Origin: Mesostigma viride
Lineage: Eukaryota > Streptophyta > Mesostigmatophyceae > Mesostigmatales > Mesostigmataceae
Assembly (NCBI GenBank): GCA_009746045.1
Contig: RPFO01000702.1
Coordinates: forward strand, 934,001-998,000
Direction of reading: 5' to 3'
Length of the DNA: 64,000 bases
In this document: positions 8,742-18,456 of the stretch, piece by piece
Position numbering within the stretch: position 1 is the first letter of the stretch
How the letters are laid out: each line of letters opens with the position of its first letter
Translations under genes and position numbers: made by a program
Notes under the pieces: model-generated
Seen by the model: the letters and a program-made list of their open reading frames with translations, nothing else
Databases searched by the model: none
Told to the model about the DNA's origin: nothing

Positions 8742-11564
8742 ATGAGTCTCGATATTGATATAATTATTTTTATAGCGTTTTTGGTTACCAACCTTGTTGT
8801 GGGGCTTGCTTACGGCCGGGAAGTAAAAACGATTAGTGACTATTCCTTAGGCGGCAGAAATTTTTCTACAGGGGCTCTAGTTTCTACTATAGTTGCAACT
8901 TGTGTTACGGGCAGTGGATTTTTTATAATTCTTACAAAAACCTATTCTGATGGTTTGTATTATCTTATTCCTACTGTTTTTATAATTATTCAAATGTTTA
9001 TTACAGTTTACTTCCTGATACCTAGAATGGGAGAGTTTTTGGGGAATGTTTCGGTAGCAGAAGCAATGGGTGATATCTATGGTAAAGAAATACGATTGAT
9101 AACAGCGATTTGTGGTATCCTTAAAATGGTAGGAGGAATTGCCGTACAGTTTAAGGTATTTGGCAATATATTTAATTATTTCTTAGGAATGGATTCTACT
9201 TATGCAATCCTTTTAGCATCAGCAATTGTTGTGGTATATTCTTCTTTTGGTGGTATTAGAGCTGTAACTTATACTGATGTAATACAATTTATTACTTTTG
9301 GTTTTGTTGTTCCGTTGATAGGAGTGGTTCTATGGAATCATATTTACAATAACAATATTGCGTTTAGTGAAATAATAGAAAATTCTAATTTTGATTATAA
9401 AAAAGTATTGGATATTGGTAACCCCAAATTATGGGACATGATACCATTAATTCTTTATTTTATTATGCCTTCTACAGATCCTACCTCTTTTCAAAGGATT
9501 TCTATGGGACGTGATATTTACCAAGCAAGAAAGGCCTGGTTTATTGCGGCAATTTTGTTTGGTTTGGTAACTCTTTCCATATTCTGGATTCCATTTTTGC
9601 TTACACTTCTAGAACCAGGACTGCAACATAATCAAGTAGTTAATTATTTAGTAGATAACTATACTTTTGTAGGCTTAAAAGGCTTAATGATAATAGGGAT
9701 AGCGGCTATGGCCATGTCTACTGCGGATTCACGTATTAATGCCGCAGCAGTACTATTTGCCAATGATATTGGAAAAACTTTTAACATAAAAATAAATGAA
9801 CTAGTTTTATCTAAATTATTCTCTTTAGTATTAGGTATTTTTGCTACCTATCTGGCAATTATAAAAACTGATTTGCTTAGTATAGTAATGACTTCAGCAA
9901 GTTTTTATTTACCAATTGTAACTGTGCCCTTATTACTAGCCATTTTTGGTTTTCGTAGCACAAAAAAGTCAGTGTCGGCAGCAATGGTGGCAGGTTTTTT
10001 TGTTGTGTTAGTTGGCAATATTTTTGAGGTGAAAGCTGATACTATATTGATAGGAATGCTCGTCAATATGATAGTTCTTTTTGGCTTTCATTATATATTT
10101 AAGCAGGCAGGGGGCTGGGTAGGGATTAAGGATTATAGCTATTTGGAAAAGAGCAAGAAGGAAAATAACCGGATGATATCAGCTTTGGTAAGAAATATTC
10201 ACGCTTTTAGCTTTATTGAGTTTTGTAAGGAGAGAGCTCCAAAAGATGAGCTTAATTACATGTGGCTTGGGATCTACTTTATAATATATGGTTTTAGCAC
10301 CATGTATTCGACCAGGTTAGAGCTTGTAGGCGATCAAAGCGAGGTGATTGTAGTTGTTTATCAGATCATGATGGTTACAGGGGTGGTAATGGCGATGTAT
10401 CCGATTTGGCCGCCAAGGATAAAGCATGAGATTATAGTGCAGGTAGCGTGGCACATAGTAATTTTCTATATGTTGATTGTATTTGCTGTTTTCTTCGTGA
10501 TGGTCAATAAATTTGGCCAGTTACAATTTGCCTTGTTTGTACTGAATATATTAATAGCGACGATTCTAACCGGTTGGCGGCTAGGGATAGGGATGAGCAT
10601 AGTAGGGTTTTACTTTGGTTTAGAGCTATATAAATATTATGCTGGAATAAATGAAATTGATTTTACAGTGGGTTCACCTGAGTTTGTATCCATATATGTG
10701 ATAATACTTGCCGGAGCGGTATTATTAATGTTTTTCAAACCCAAACAAGAGCATCAGGAGCTAACTGAAGAAAAGAACGAGCATCTAAGTGGCCGGATAA
10801 ACATGTACAAGGAGCAGACCAGGGAAGCAGAAGCATTAAAAGGCCGTTTTATTCGCAATATAACGCATGAATATCACGCTCCGATGACGGGGATATCGAG
10901 CATGGCTCAGGTACTGGTTCAGGATTATGATAAGTTAAATGATGAGCAGCGAAAAGTAGCAGCTAAAACGATACTAGATAGCTCGCTTCGTCTTGAGGTA
11001 TTTGATTCGAATATATCAAGTCTCTCAAAATTAAATAAACCAAGTTATGACTTAAAACTAGCAGAGACGGATTTTAGCCAGCTAGTAGAGGATAGGGTTG
11101 CACTTTGCCGCAAGCTATATGAGAATGAGGAAGAAAGTACTATTTACTGGCGAGAAGGACCGGAGACCAGAACACGAAACTGGCAGCTGGATATTGAAGA
11201 GGGCATCATCTTAAATATTGATAAATACTACCTAAGCCAGGCGATAGATAATCTGATCATCAATAGTATCAATTACGCCAAAAGCGGAACTATTGCAATT
11301 AGCATTAAACGGGATAATGATAATGAAAAGATAATTTTCAGCATTAGTGACGAGGGAATAGGGATTCCACCAAGTGAATTAGACGAAGTATTTGAAGAAT
11401 TTACGGTTAGTTCAAGGACAGAAAGTTTTGCCGGCGGAAGAGGAGTAGGCCTTGCGGTGTGCAAAAAGGTTATTGAAGTACATGGCGGGAAGATCAAGGC
11501 CGAAAGTAAAAGAATGGGTACTAAAATTTGGTTTACCTTGCCGAAAGTAATTAAAAGCCGCTAA
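8742..11564 (+). CDS. Sodium/solute symporter fused to a sensor histidine kinase
   Basis: The protein has 940 residues in two halves. Residues about 1-450 form a sodium/solute symporter domain of the PutP type (about 13 membrane segments; 'SDYSLGGRNFSTGALVST', 'GGIRAVTYTDVIQF', 'GIAAMAMSTADSRINAAAV'). After another membrane block (about 500-665) comes a histidine kinase: phospho-acceptor His709 in 'FIRNITHEYHAPMTG', N-box 'IDNLIINSINYA', G boxes 'DEGIGIPPSE' and 'GGRGVGLAVCKKVIEVHGG'. The usual H-box 'HELRTP' is changed to 'HEYHAP'. Such fusions are thought to couple solute uptake or sensing to phosphorelay. No response regulator is adjacent, so its partner must be encoded elsewhere. The substrate is unknown. 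Confidence 0.9.
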   Translation: MSLDIDIIIFIAFLVTNLVVGLAYGREVKTISDYSLGGRNFSTGALVSTIVATCVTGSGFFIILTKTYSDGLYYLIPTVFIIIQMFITVYFLIPRMGEFLGNVSVAEAMGDIYGKEIRLITAICGILKMVGGIAVQFKVFGNIFNYFLGMDSTYAILLASAIVVVYSSFGGIRAVTYTDVIQFITFGFVVPLIGVVLWNHIYNNNIAFSEIIENSNFDYKKVLDIGNPKLWDMIPLILYFIMPSTDPTSFQRISMGRDIYQARKAWFIAAILFGLVTLSIFWIPFLLTLLEPGLQHNQVVNYLVDNYTFVGLKGLMIIGIAAMAMSTADSRINAAAVLFANDIGKTFNIKINELVLSKLFSLVLGIFATYLAIIKTDLLSIVMTSASFYLPIVTVPLLLAIFGFRSTKKSVSAAMVAGFFVVLVGNIFEVKADTILIGMLVNMIVLFGFHYIFKQAGGWVGIKDYSYLEKSKKENNRMISALVRNIHAFSFIEFCKERAPKDELNYMWLGIYFIIYGFSTMYSTRLELVGDQSEVIVVVYQIMMVTGVVMAMYPIWPPRIKHEIIVQVAWHIVIFYMLIVFAVFFVMVNKFGQLQFALFVLNILIATILTGWRLGIGMSIVGFYFGLELYKYYAGINEIDFTVGSPEFVSIYVIILAGAVLLMFFKPKQEHQELTEEKNEHLSGRINMYKEQTREAEALKGRFIRNITHEYHAPMTGISSMAQVLVQDYDKLNDEQRKVAAKTILDSSLRLEVFDSNISSLSKLNKPSYDLKLAETDFSQLVEDRVALCRKLYENEEESTIYWREGPETRTRNWQLDIEEGIILNIDKYYLSQAIDNLIINSINYAKSGTIAISIKRDNDNEKIIFSISDEGIGIPPSELDEVFEEFTVSSRTESFAGGRGVGLAVCKKVIEVHGGKIKAESKRMGTKIWFTLPKVIKSR

Positions 11565-11679
11565 AGAGGAGTTTAGCTATTTCATCTTTAAAACTATTTG
11601 AAAGCCCAGAGATTTTGATCAGCTTTTTGCGAAGCGGCCTAATAGTTGATAACCTCGAGGATAGTGGAGTTTAGGAAAG

Positions 11680-11698
11680 TTTTTGATATAATCAAAAA
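11680..11698. repeat. AT-rich palindrome upstream of the 11,748 gene
   Basis: Eight-base arms TTTTTGAT and ATCAAAAA are separated by three bases, about 50 bp before ATG 11748. The centre contains a TATAAT hexamer (11687-11692), so this could be an operator over a promoter or the tail of a terminator for the symporter-kinase gene. I saw no good -35 box at the right distance. Weak call. Confidence 0.35.
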
Positions 11699-11747
11699 GT
11701 TCTCGCTTATTGTTTTATCAAAAAGTTAAAATTTAGGAGTTCAAGAA

Positions 11748-12365
11748 ATGAAGCAAATATTATTTACAATATTTATGACTTTGGTAGGATTTAATGTACC
11801 AGCTACTGCGAAAGAAGTATCAACGATCGATGGTAGTTCTCATTTAACCAGAGGGGAATATGACTCTTTAAAAATTAATGGGCATCTTACATTTAACGGA
11901 CTTATTATCAAAGATTTGCTTATTGTTAATGGAAGCATTCATGGTAAAAACTTACAATGCAAAACCGTGAAATCTAATGGATCTTTTGATGTTGAGGGTT
12001 TTCAAGCTAAAAATCTTGAAAGTAATGGTTCATTTACAGGGAAAAATATTGAGGTTATAGGGGAAGCGGTATTTAATGGCGGGATAAAAATAACCAATGG
12101 GAAGTTAAATGACATCAAAATTGCGACCATGCGTACTACTTTTACCAACACTGTAGTTAATGGTAATATTCTTTTTAAAAAAGTAAATAAGGGCAAGGGG
12201 TTTTTGGATTTTGTATCCAATCAATCGTCAATACAAGTTTTAGAATTAAAAGGTAGAAGCCTTATTATTGGTGATACTATTTTTGAAGAGAACGGCGAAA
12301 TACATCTTTTTGACCTGGCGGAGGTTAAAGGAAAAATTGTTAATGCTAAGGTAATACAAAAATAG
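11748..12365 (+). CDS. Exported repeat protein, beta-helix/bactofilin-like
   Basis: The protein has 205 residues. A signal peptide (residues 1-21, ending 'NVPATAKE') is followed by short repeating units with the pattern 'hxxNGSxxhxxhxhKxL', for example 'LLIVNGSIHGKNLQCKTV', 'KSNGSFDVEGFQAKNL' and 'ESNGSFTGKNIEV'. The regular 8-16 residue hydrophobic/Asn-Gly spacing predicts a right-handed beta-helix like bactofilins or polymer-forming adhesion proteins. It is predicted to be periplasmic or surface exposed, perhaps a structural polymer. Family membership is inferred from the repeat pattern only. An SD-like AGGAG lies before the ATG ('ttaggagttcaagaa'). Confidence 0.55.
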   Translation: MKQILFTIFMTLVGFNVPATAKEVSTIDGSSHLTRGEYDSLKINGHLTFNGLIIKDLLIVNGSIHGKNLQCKTVKSNGSFDVEGFQAKNLESNGSFTGKNIEVIGEAVFNGGIKITNGKLNDIKIATMRTTFTNTVVNGNILFKKVNKGKGFLDFVSNQSSIQVLELKGRSLIIGDTIFEENGEIHLFDLAEVKGKIVNAKVIQK

Positions 12366-12497
12366 TTTTTCCTATAAACTCCTAAGCTTAATTCATATAG
12401 CTGTTGGTAGGTAGTGCTATTCCCATTTGGGATTACAGTTTTGGGTTTAGCCATAATTGGTGCATGGGGGCATATTTAGGTTGCTAATATTATTGTT

Positions 12498-13250
12498 TTA
12501 AGATAATAGTTTTTGCAAAGCCTGTTCTGAAAAACTATCCCAATGATAGATTGAAGCTAAATTTCGATAAAAATCTACTCCGCCTTTATCCCAAATTAAT
12601 TTGGGGCAGAAATGAGCCTGAAAAGCTCGGATCACGTTACTAGTCTGGATATCAATTTTACCTGATATATTTAGCTTATAACCTAATTTTCTCAAGTCTT
12701 GCTGTAACTTTATAATTTCTTTTCCTTGCTGCCCAAATTTATATAAAATCGTATTTGCCAAATCCTGGGAGTATTCTAAATTATGCCACCAGCCAAGACC
12801 GTGTTTTGCTAGCATTTGCCAATCAAAAAATATGCCAGGATCAATTTTTCGCTCGGGAGCTATATCTGAGTGTCCAATTACGCTAGCAGGGTTAATATTA
12901 TGTTTATTAACTAAATAACGGCATAACCCTATACATGACTCTATTTGAATAGCAGAAAATTCTGATATTCCGGAATTATCTATTTCTATTCCTAGGGAAT
13001 GATGATTTAACTGGGTAAAATTTTTCCAACTGCTTTTTCCCGCATGCCATGCTATTTTGTAATCATCAACTAGCTGCAAAACCTTCCCATCTTCTTTAAT
13101 TAGATAATGAACACTTACCTCAGATTTAATATCTGTAAGTCTTGCTAAGGCGTCTTGAAGTGGTATTTCAGTATAGTGTAAAATTATATATTCTATTTTG
13201 CTTGTCCTAAGCGGGTAATTAGGAGAAGAAAATTCAGTATTTATATACAT
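12498..13250 (-). CDS. N-acetylmuramoyl-L-alanine amidase (AmpD/AmiD type)
   Basis: A zinc amidase that cuts the bond between MurNAc and L-Ala of the peptide stem. The protein has 250 residues. Amidase_2 domain: zinc ligands His25 in 'IILHYTEIP', His127 in 'VIGHSDIAPERKIDPG' and Asp137. Residues about 160-250 look like a PG_binding_1 domain ('LQQDLRKLGYKLNISGKID'). No signal peptide is seen, so it probably works in the cytoplasm in muropeptide recycling, unless exported by another route. This matters because the window also encodes MurG, FtsW and a lytic transglycosylase, pointing to a living peptidoglycan cycle. Divergent from lepB. Confidence 0.88.
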   Translation of the reverse strand: MYINTEFSSPNYPLRTSKIEYIILHYTEIPLQDALARLTDIKSEVSVHYLIKEDGKVLQLVDDYKIAWHAGKSSWKNFTQLNHHSLGIEIDNSGISEFSAIQIESCIGLCRYLVNKHNINPASVIGHSDIAPERKIDPGIFFDWQMLAKHGLGWWHNLEYSQDLANTILYKFGQQGKEIIKLQQDLRKLGYKLNISGKIDIQTSNVIRAFQAHFCPKLIWDKGGVDFYRNLASIYHWDSFSEQALQKLLS

Positions 13251-13318
13251 AATTATCTGGATTTAATTACAGTAAATCGTTATTATAGCCATCGTTATTA
13301 ACTAAATTGAGATAAATT

Positions 13319-14098
13319 TTGGCCCAAACTGAAGAGAAAAAAAATCTAAAATCTGAAATAACGTCATTATTATTAGTTATTTTATTTGCGCTATCAATTA
13401 GAACATTTGTTATAGAATTATTTTTTGTGCCTACTCCTTCTATGCAGGCTACTATTCTAGCGAATGACTATATTTTTTCAACCAAATATAGTTATGGTTT
13501 TAGCCGATATTCCATTCCTTTTAGCCCAGATTTGTTTAAGGGAAGAATTTTTGCTTCTGTTCCAGAGAGAGGGGATATTATAATAATGCGTCCGCCTCAT
13601 GATATGAATACCCGTTATATAAAACGCTTAATTGGCCTTCCTGGAGAAAAAATAGAAATAAAAAAAGACGTAACTTATATAAATGATATTCCTGTAGAAA
13701 GAGTAAAAGTAGGAGAGTATTTTGATGAAACAAATCAGGAATATGTAAAATATAAAGAAACTTTTCCTAATGGTTTAAGTTTTTATACTTATAAACTAAA
13801 AGAATTGGACGGAATAGCTGAAACTGGACATAGTGATTTTGGGCCTTATATAGTTTCAAAAGATCATTTTTTCTTTATGGGGGATAATCGTGATCAATCC
13901 GGGGATAGTAGATATCAGTTAGGTTTTGTACCATTTGAAAATTTAATAGCTAAAGCCCAATTTGTCTTTTTATCGACAAAAGAAATTTTTTGGGATGAAA
14001 AGCTGGGGATTTTAGATCAATTAGCCAGGTTCTGGACGTGGTTATCTTCAGTTAGGTTTGATCGGTTATTTAAAAGCCTGTACGATATAGATAAATAG
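13319..14098 (+). CDS. lepB: Signal peptidase I
   Basis: Membrane serine protease that removes signal peptides from exported preproteins. The protein has 259 residues. The start is TTG at 13319: no ATG lies between it and the catalytic region, and the membrane anchor (about residues 14-35) must be included. Catalytic Ser41 in 'FFVPTPSMQATIL' and Lys102 in 'TRYIKRLIGLPGE' form the Ser-Lys dyad. Boxes D/E appear as 'HFFFMGDNRDQSGDSRY'. A second membrane anchor common in proteobacterial LepB is not evident, fitting shorter alphaproteobacterial forms. It heads a lepB-rnc-era run on the plus strand, a widely conserved order. Confidence 0.96.
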   Translation: MAQTEEKKNLKSEITSLLLVILFALSIRTFVIELFFVPTPSMQATILANDYIFSTKYSYGFSRYSIPFSPDLFKGRIFASVPERGDIIIMRPPHDMNTRYIKRLIGLPGEKIEIKKDVTYINDIPVERVKVGEYFDETNQEYVKYKETFPNGLSFYTYKLKELDGIAETGHSDFGPYIVSKDHFFFMGDNRDQSGDSRYQLGFVPFENLIAKAQFVFLSTKEIFWDEKLGILDQLARFWTWLSSVRFDRLFKSLYDIDK

Positions 14099-14163
14099 AA
14101 ATACTTTAAGAAAAAAAAGTTATCCTACCCATACCGGTAACTTAATGGTATAAATAGCAAATA

Positions 14164-14865
14164 ATGGACAGATTTTCCAAAGAGGATATTACAAGACTGG
14201 AGCAGTTAATAAATTACCGATTTAAAAATCCTGAGCTTATTTGTGAAGCTTTAAGCCATCCATCCCTCAAACAGCATGAATCCGATTGGCGTAAAAATTA
14301 TGAGCGCTTTGAAATACTTGGTGATGCTATCTTAGGTTTTCTTATTACTGAAATGGTATTTAATATTTACAATAAATCTGATGAGGGAGGAATTGCTAAA
14401 ATAAAATCGTATTTAGTAAGTAAGGAGACAATTTGCTGTGTTGCAGAAAAAATTAATTTAGCAAATTTTATAATTATGACTAAAGGTGAGGAAGAATCAG
14501 GGGGGAGAGTAAATCCAAATAACATTGAAAATACTATGGAAGCAGTGATTGCTGCTGTTTACCTTGATGGTGGTATGGAAAATATAAAAACCATCGTTAC
14601 AAAATTATGGTCGGAATTTTTATATGATTTTGATTTAAATAAGGTTGATCCTAAAACATCTTTGCAGGAATGGTCTCAAAGTCAAAAATATGGAATGCCG
14701 TATTATGAGACAATAAGTAAGTCTGGACTTGCCCATATGCCTCAGTTTACGGTTCGAGTATCAGCGGGAGCTTATAAAGAAATCGGTAATGGAAATTCTA
14801 TAAAAAGAGCTGAAAAAGAAGCCGCAAAAAAACTGTTAAATAAAGTATTAAATAGTGAAAAATAG
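14164..14865 (+). CDS. rnc: Ribonuclease III
   Basis: Double-strand-specific endoribonuclease that processes rRNA precursors and structured mRNAs. The protein has 233 residues. The N-terminal nuclease domain carries the signature 'NYERFEILGDAILGFLI' (Mg-binding Glu and Asp) and a second acidic site 'NTMEAVIAAVYLDGG'. The C-terminal double-stranded RNA-binding domain spans about 155-230 ('DPKTSLQEWSQSQKYGMPYY' to 'KRAEKEAAKKLL'). Sits between lepB and era, 65 and 74 bp away, in one direction, so the three are probably one operon. Confidence 0.97.
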   Translation: MDRFSKEDITRLEQLINYRFKNPELICEALSHPSLKQHESDWRKNYERFEILGDAILGFLITEMVFNIYNKSDEGGIAKIKSYLVSKETICCVAEKINLANFIIMTKGEEESGGRVNPNNIENTMEAVIAAVYLDGGMENIKTIVTKLWSEFLYDFDLNKVDPKTSLQEWSQSQKYGMPYYETISKSGLAHMPQFTVRVSAGAYKEIGNGNSIKRAEKEAAKKLLNKVLNSEK

Positions 14866-14939
14866 CTTTTTTAATATTGTAAAAATAAGCAAAAGTTATA
14901 TTTGAAATTTTTAGCACCAAAAAATAAATTTTATAAAAC

Positions 14940-15836
14940 ATGTTAAAACCAGAAGAGCAAAAATTACTTTCAGTGTGCATTATTGGTAAACCAAATGCCG
15001 GAAAATCTACTCTTTTAAATAAGATAATCGGTCAAAGAATTTCAATTGTTACTCCAAAAGTCCAGACAACCAGGTCTATCATTACCGGGGTTGTCACTAT
15101 TGGAGACACGCAACTGATACTATTTGATACTCCTGGTATTTTTAAGGCTAAAAAGAGGCTTGAAAAAGCCATGGTCAAATGTGCCTGGTCTAGTTTAAAC
15201 AGCGCTGATATAATTGTCCTTATTTTAGATAGCGGAGCAAAAATCGATGAAATGATGGACACTATTATCTTAAGGATTAAAGAGCTGGGTAAAAAAGTAG
15301 TTTTTTTATTAAACAAAATTGACCTCCACCCCAAATACTACCTAGATAACTTAAATTATTTGATTAAAAACTGTCCGGATTCCCACAAATTTAATATATC
15401 TGCTTTAACTGGTCACGGTATAGATGGTTTTATTGAATTTCTAAAAAATAATGCGCAAAAAGCAAATTGGTTATATGAAAAGGATGATATAACCAATTTA
15501 TCTATGCGATTTTTGGCATCGGAAATTACTAGAGAGCAATTATTTCTGAAACTTCACCAGGAATTACCTTATAATTTAACTGTTGAGAACGAAAGCTGGC
15601 AAAATAAATCGGACGGCTCAGTGAAAATAAACCAAACTATAATAGTTTCCAAGGAAAGTTATAAAAATATGATCATTGGGCAGAAAGGGGAAAAAATCAA
15701 AGAAATTGGTACTAAAGCAAGGATTAATATTGAAGAATTGTTGGGTGTAAAAATTCATTTATTTCTTTTTGTTAAAGTTAGAAAATCCTGGGAAGAGAAT
15801 CCTGACCTTTATCGTTCTATGGGGTTAAAACCCTGA
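14940..15836 (+). CDS. era: GTPase Era
   Basis: Essential GTPase that binds the 3' end of 16S rRNA and helps 30S assembly. The protein has 298 residues, full length. G1 'GKPNAGKSTLLNKIIG', G2 'TTRSIITG', G3 'LFDTPGI', G4 'LNKIDLH', G5 'NISALTG'. The C-terminal KH domain shows 'ESYKNMIIGQKGEKIKEIG'. Follows rnc in the lepB-rnc-era group. Confidence 0.97.
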   Translation: MLKPEEQKLLSVCIIGKPNAGKSTLLNKIIGQRISIVTPKVQTTRSIITGVVTIGDTQLILFDTPGIFKAKKRLEKAMVKCAWSSLNSADIIVLILDSGAKIDEMMDTIILRIKELGKKVVFLLNKIDLHPKYYLDNLNYLIKNCPDSHKFNISALTGHGIDGFIEFLKNNAQKANWLYEKDDITNLSMRFLASEITREQLFLKLHQELPYNLTVENESWQNKSDGSVKINQTIIVSKESYKNMIIGQKGEKIKEIGTKARINIEELLGVKIHLFLFVKVRKSWEENPDLYRSMGLKP

Positions 15837-16005
15837 TATAACAATCATCGCCTGAATACTCCTGATTTTCCTAATAACGAAAATAATACAACATCGGAAT
15901 TGTTCTAAATAGATGAGGCTCATTAAAAATATTAGCTGATTTATTCAGTTTGTGGTATAGATTGCTGATTTATTAAAATGGCCAAATTAATTTATTCATA
16001 ATGAT

Positions 16006-17427
16006 ATGTTAAATAAAGCAAAAAAGCATAAACAAACTCTTATCCTTTTCATCATTTTTGGTCTTTCCTCAATAATGTGGTACTTGCCGGTTTCCGAAGC
16101 TTTACCTGAAAACGGCTGGCACTTACTGATTATTTTTACTGCTACTATAGTTGGTATTATCTTAAATCCTTTACCTATGGGAGTTATTGCCTTACTTAGT
16201 GTTTTAGCTTGTGTTCTTACAAATACATTATCATTGGCAGAATGTTTGTCTGGATTTGGGGATAGTATAGTTTGGCTGATTGTTTTTGCCTTTTTCATTT
16301 CTCATGGTTTTATTAAAACTGGATTAGGCTCTAGAATTGCCTATTATGTCCTATCTAAAATAGGTCATAGTACCCTTGGTATTTCTTATGCCCTGGTTAT
16401 TGCCGATTTTGTTCTATCGCCTCTTATTCCTAGTGCTTCCGCAAGAGGTGGCGGTATAATTTTTCCTATTGCAAAATCAATTTGTAAATCTTTTTCCGAT
16501 GAAGAACACCCTGGTATTTCTTCTAGAAATGGTGGATTTATTATGAGTGTTTGTGCGCAGTCTACGGTTATTACCAGTGCATTATTTGTTACGGCAATGG
16601 CAGCTAATCCGCTAGCAATAAAATTTGCAGCGAGCGCTGGTATTGCAATATCTTGGACGGATTGGGCGTTAGCAGCAATTGTCCCCGGTATTATCTCTTT
16701 AGCAGTAATGCCGTTAGTTGTCTATTATCTTTATCCCCCTGCAATTAGGTATTCGAATTCTGCTCCGCAAATCGCTAGAGAAAAATTAGATGCTATGGGT
16801 AAAATTTCCCTACAGGAAATTATTATGATGGCGGTGTTTGTAATTTTAATAGCATTATGGATTAATGGCTCTAAATTTGGTTTGTCTCCGACTACTGTAG
16901 CGCTAATGGGTTTATCTATTTTACTGGTTACTAAAGTAATTAATTTTGAAGATAATTTAGCCGATAAGGGAGCGTGGCACACTTTTATCTGGTTTGGAAC
17001 ATTAGTTATGTTGTCGGATTTTCTCTCTAAATTTGGCCTAATGACATGGATTGGAGGTAAATTGCAATTTCTTTTTATGAGTAGTTCGCCGATAAATTCA
17101 TTAATTATATTATCATTAATTTACTTTTACATTCATTATCTTTTTGCAAGTACTACTGCTCATATTAGTGTGTTGTTACCAACATTTTTAGTTTTATTTA
17201 TTAATGCAGGAGTACCGGGGTTAATGGCAACGTTAATTTTGAGTTTCCTATCTACTTTATCTGCTGGGCTAACCCATTTTGGGCTAAGTAGTACGCCAAT
17301 ATTTTTTGGTGCCGGTTACATGAGAACCAAGGACTGGTGGTATATAGGGCTAGTAACAAGCATAATATATCTGCTAATTTGGGGGGGAATAGGCGGAATG
17401 TGGTGGAAATTATTAAATTTATGGTAA
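16006..17427 (+). CDS. Divalent anion:sodium symporter (DASS/SLC13 family)
   Basis: Inner-membrane carrier of 473 residues with about 12 membrane segments. DASS features: 'LSECLSGFGDSIVWLI'-type hairpin (here 'LAECLSGFGDSIVWLI'), 'LSPLIPSASARGGGIIFPI' and the second hairpin/helix 'FASTTAHISVLLP'. This subgroup (CitT / 2-oxoglutarate-malate translocator) moves dicarboxylates or tricarboxylates. For an intracellular bacterium that would mean drawing TCA-cycle intermediates from the host, an inference. The exact substrate cannot be read from sequence. Stands alone between era and the DUF2608 pair. Confidence 0.87.
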   Translation: MLNKAKKHKQTLILFIIFGLSSIMWYLPVSEALPENGWHLLIIFTATIVGIILNPLPMGVIALLSVLACVLTNTLSLAECLSGFGDSIVWLIVFAFFISHGFIKTGLGSRIAYYVLSKIGHSTLGISYALVIADFVLSPLIPSASARGGGIIFPIAKSICKSFSDEEHPGISSRNGGFIMSVCAQSTVITSALFVTAMAANPLAIKFAASAGIAISWTDWALAAIVPGIISLAVMPLVVYYLYPPAIRYSNSAPQIAREKLDAMGKISLQEIIMMAVFVILIALWINGSKFGLSPTTVALMGLSILLVTKVINFEDNLADKGAWHTFIWFGTLVMLSDFLSKFGLMTWIGGKLQFLFMSSSPINSLIILSLIYFYIHYLFASTTAHISVLLPTFLVLFINAGVPGLMATLILSFLSTLSAGLTHFGLSSTPIFFGAGYMRTKDWWYIGLVTSIIYLLIWGGIGGMWWKLLNLW

Positions 17428-17580
17428 TCCTCTATAGATAAATATTAACTTTATGCTGAAATAGTGATTCAACAAACGCTATAATAACTAACTTTTCAGC
17501 TCCAAGATGCAATTCTTATTAAAATTTTGATTAATTGTGCTAAGCTTGGGTTTTAACAATATTTAGCCCTTGTGATTTTT

Positions 17581-18456
17581 ATGAAAAACATATCTTTGTT
17601 TTTAATACTGATTTATGTTTTTGCTTCTTTTTCATCTTATGCAGAAATATATAATCCTGAAAGTATCAAGGAAATAAAGGATATGGTAGGAGAAATATTT
17701 GAAAAAAGAAACCCACAAAAAATTTTATTCATATTCCCTATTGAAGGTTTTATTTTAAGATCTACACATCCTGCTATGCAACCACAGGATCAAAATTTTA
17801 ATCCGCTACTAAAAAAAGCTTTTAGTAAAATTGATAATTCCAAGGGGCTTTATATAAATCCATTGATATTAACTCAGTATCCAACCGAACTCGGAGATAA
17901 AGAATTACCTGATTTAGTAGATTATATTCAAAAGAATAAAGCGCTTTTGATTATTACTACTTCTAATGTTACCGGAGGAATTAATAATATAGATGCTATT
18001 GATGTATGGACTTATAATTATCTAAAAAACAAAAAAATAGACCTAACCGAAGGAGTTTTTGCTAATACACATTTTATTTTTAATAAAGAGCTGAAAAAAG
18101 TTGCCGGTACTTACCCTACTTTTTACCAAGGTTTGTTAAGCTATAATAGTAGTAGTGAAAATAACTCGGCAATTCAGGTTTTAAGCACGTTTCTGGCAAC
18201 AAAATTAGAAAAGTTACCTGATATAGTAGTAGCGGTTTCTTCCAATGAAGTTTTTCTGCAAGCTTTGGAAAAGCAGTTGAAAATACTAAAAAACGATAAT
18301 GAATTTTTTGGTATTCTTTATAAACTCCCGCCTCTAGAAACTAAAGAAATTTCTCCTGAGGAGTATTTGCAATTTTGGCAGGAGTTTGTAAAGAAACTGA
18401 ACCAGACTAAGAGAAAGCAAGTGGACGTAAAATCGGAGAACCCTTATGAAGAATAA
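17581..18456 (+). CDS. Exported DUF2608-like protein, first of a tandem pair
   Basis: The protein has 291 residues from ATG 17581. A GTG at 17572 in frame is possible, but the ATG gives a standard signal peptide ending 'FASFSSYAEI'. It appears to be a diverged paralogue of the next gene: 'QKILFIFPIEGFILRSTHP' aligns with the neighbour's 'NTIVFIELDDVLVMPKSK', and 'PDIVVAVSSNEVFLQALEK' with 'KKIVVFGNSQAELQAIE'. The acidic residues of the HAD-like motif I are lost here, so it is probably not a phosphatase. The last 11 bases overlap the next gene, so the two are translationally coupled. DUF2608 proteins are typical of Rickettsia, Legionella and Coxiella. The role is unknown. Confidence 0.6.
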   Translation: MKNISLFLILIYVFASFSSYAEIYNPESIKEIKDMVGEIFEKRNPQKILFIFPIEGFILRSTHPAMQPQDQNFNPLLKKAFSKIDNSKGLYINPLILTQYPTELGDKELPDLVDYIQKNKALLIITTSNVTGGINNIDAIDVWTYNYLKNKKIDLTEGVFANTHFIFNKELKKVAGTYPTFYQGLLSYNSSSENNSAIQVLSTFLATKLEKLPDIVVAVSSNEVFLQALEKQLKILKNDNEFFGILYKLPPLETKEISPEEYLQFWQEFVKKLNQTKRKQVDVKSENPYEE

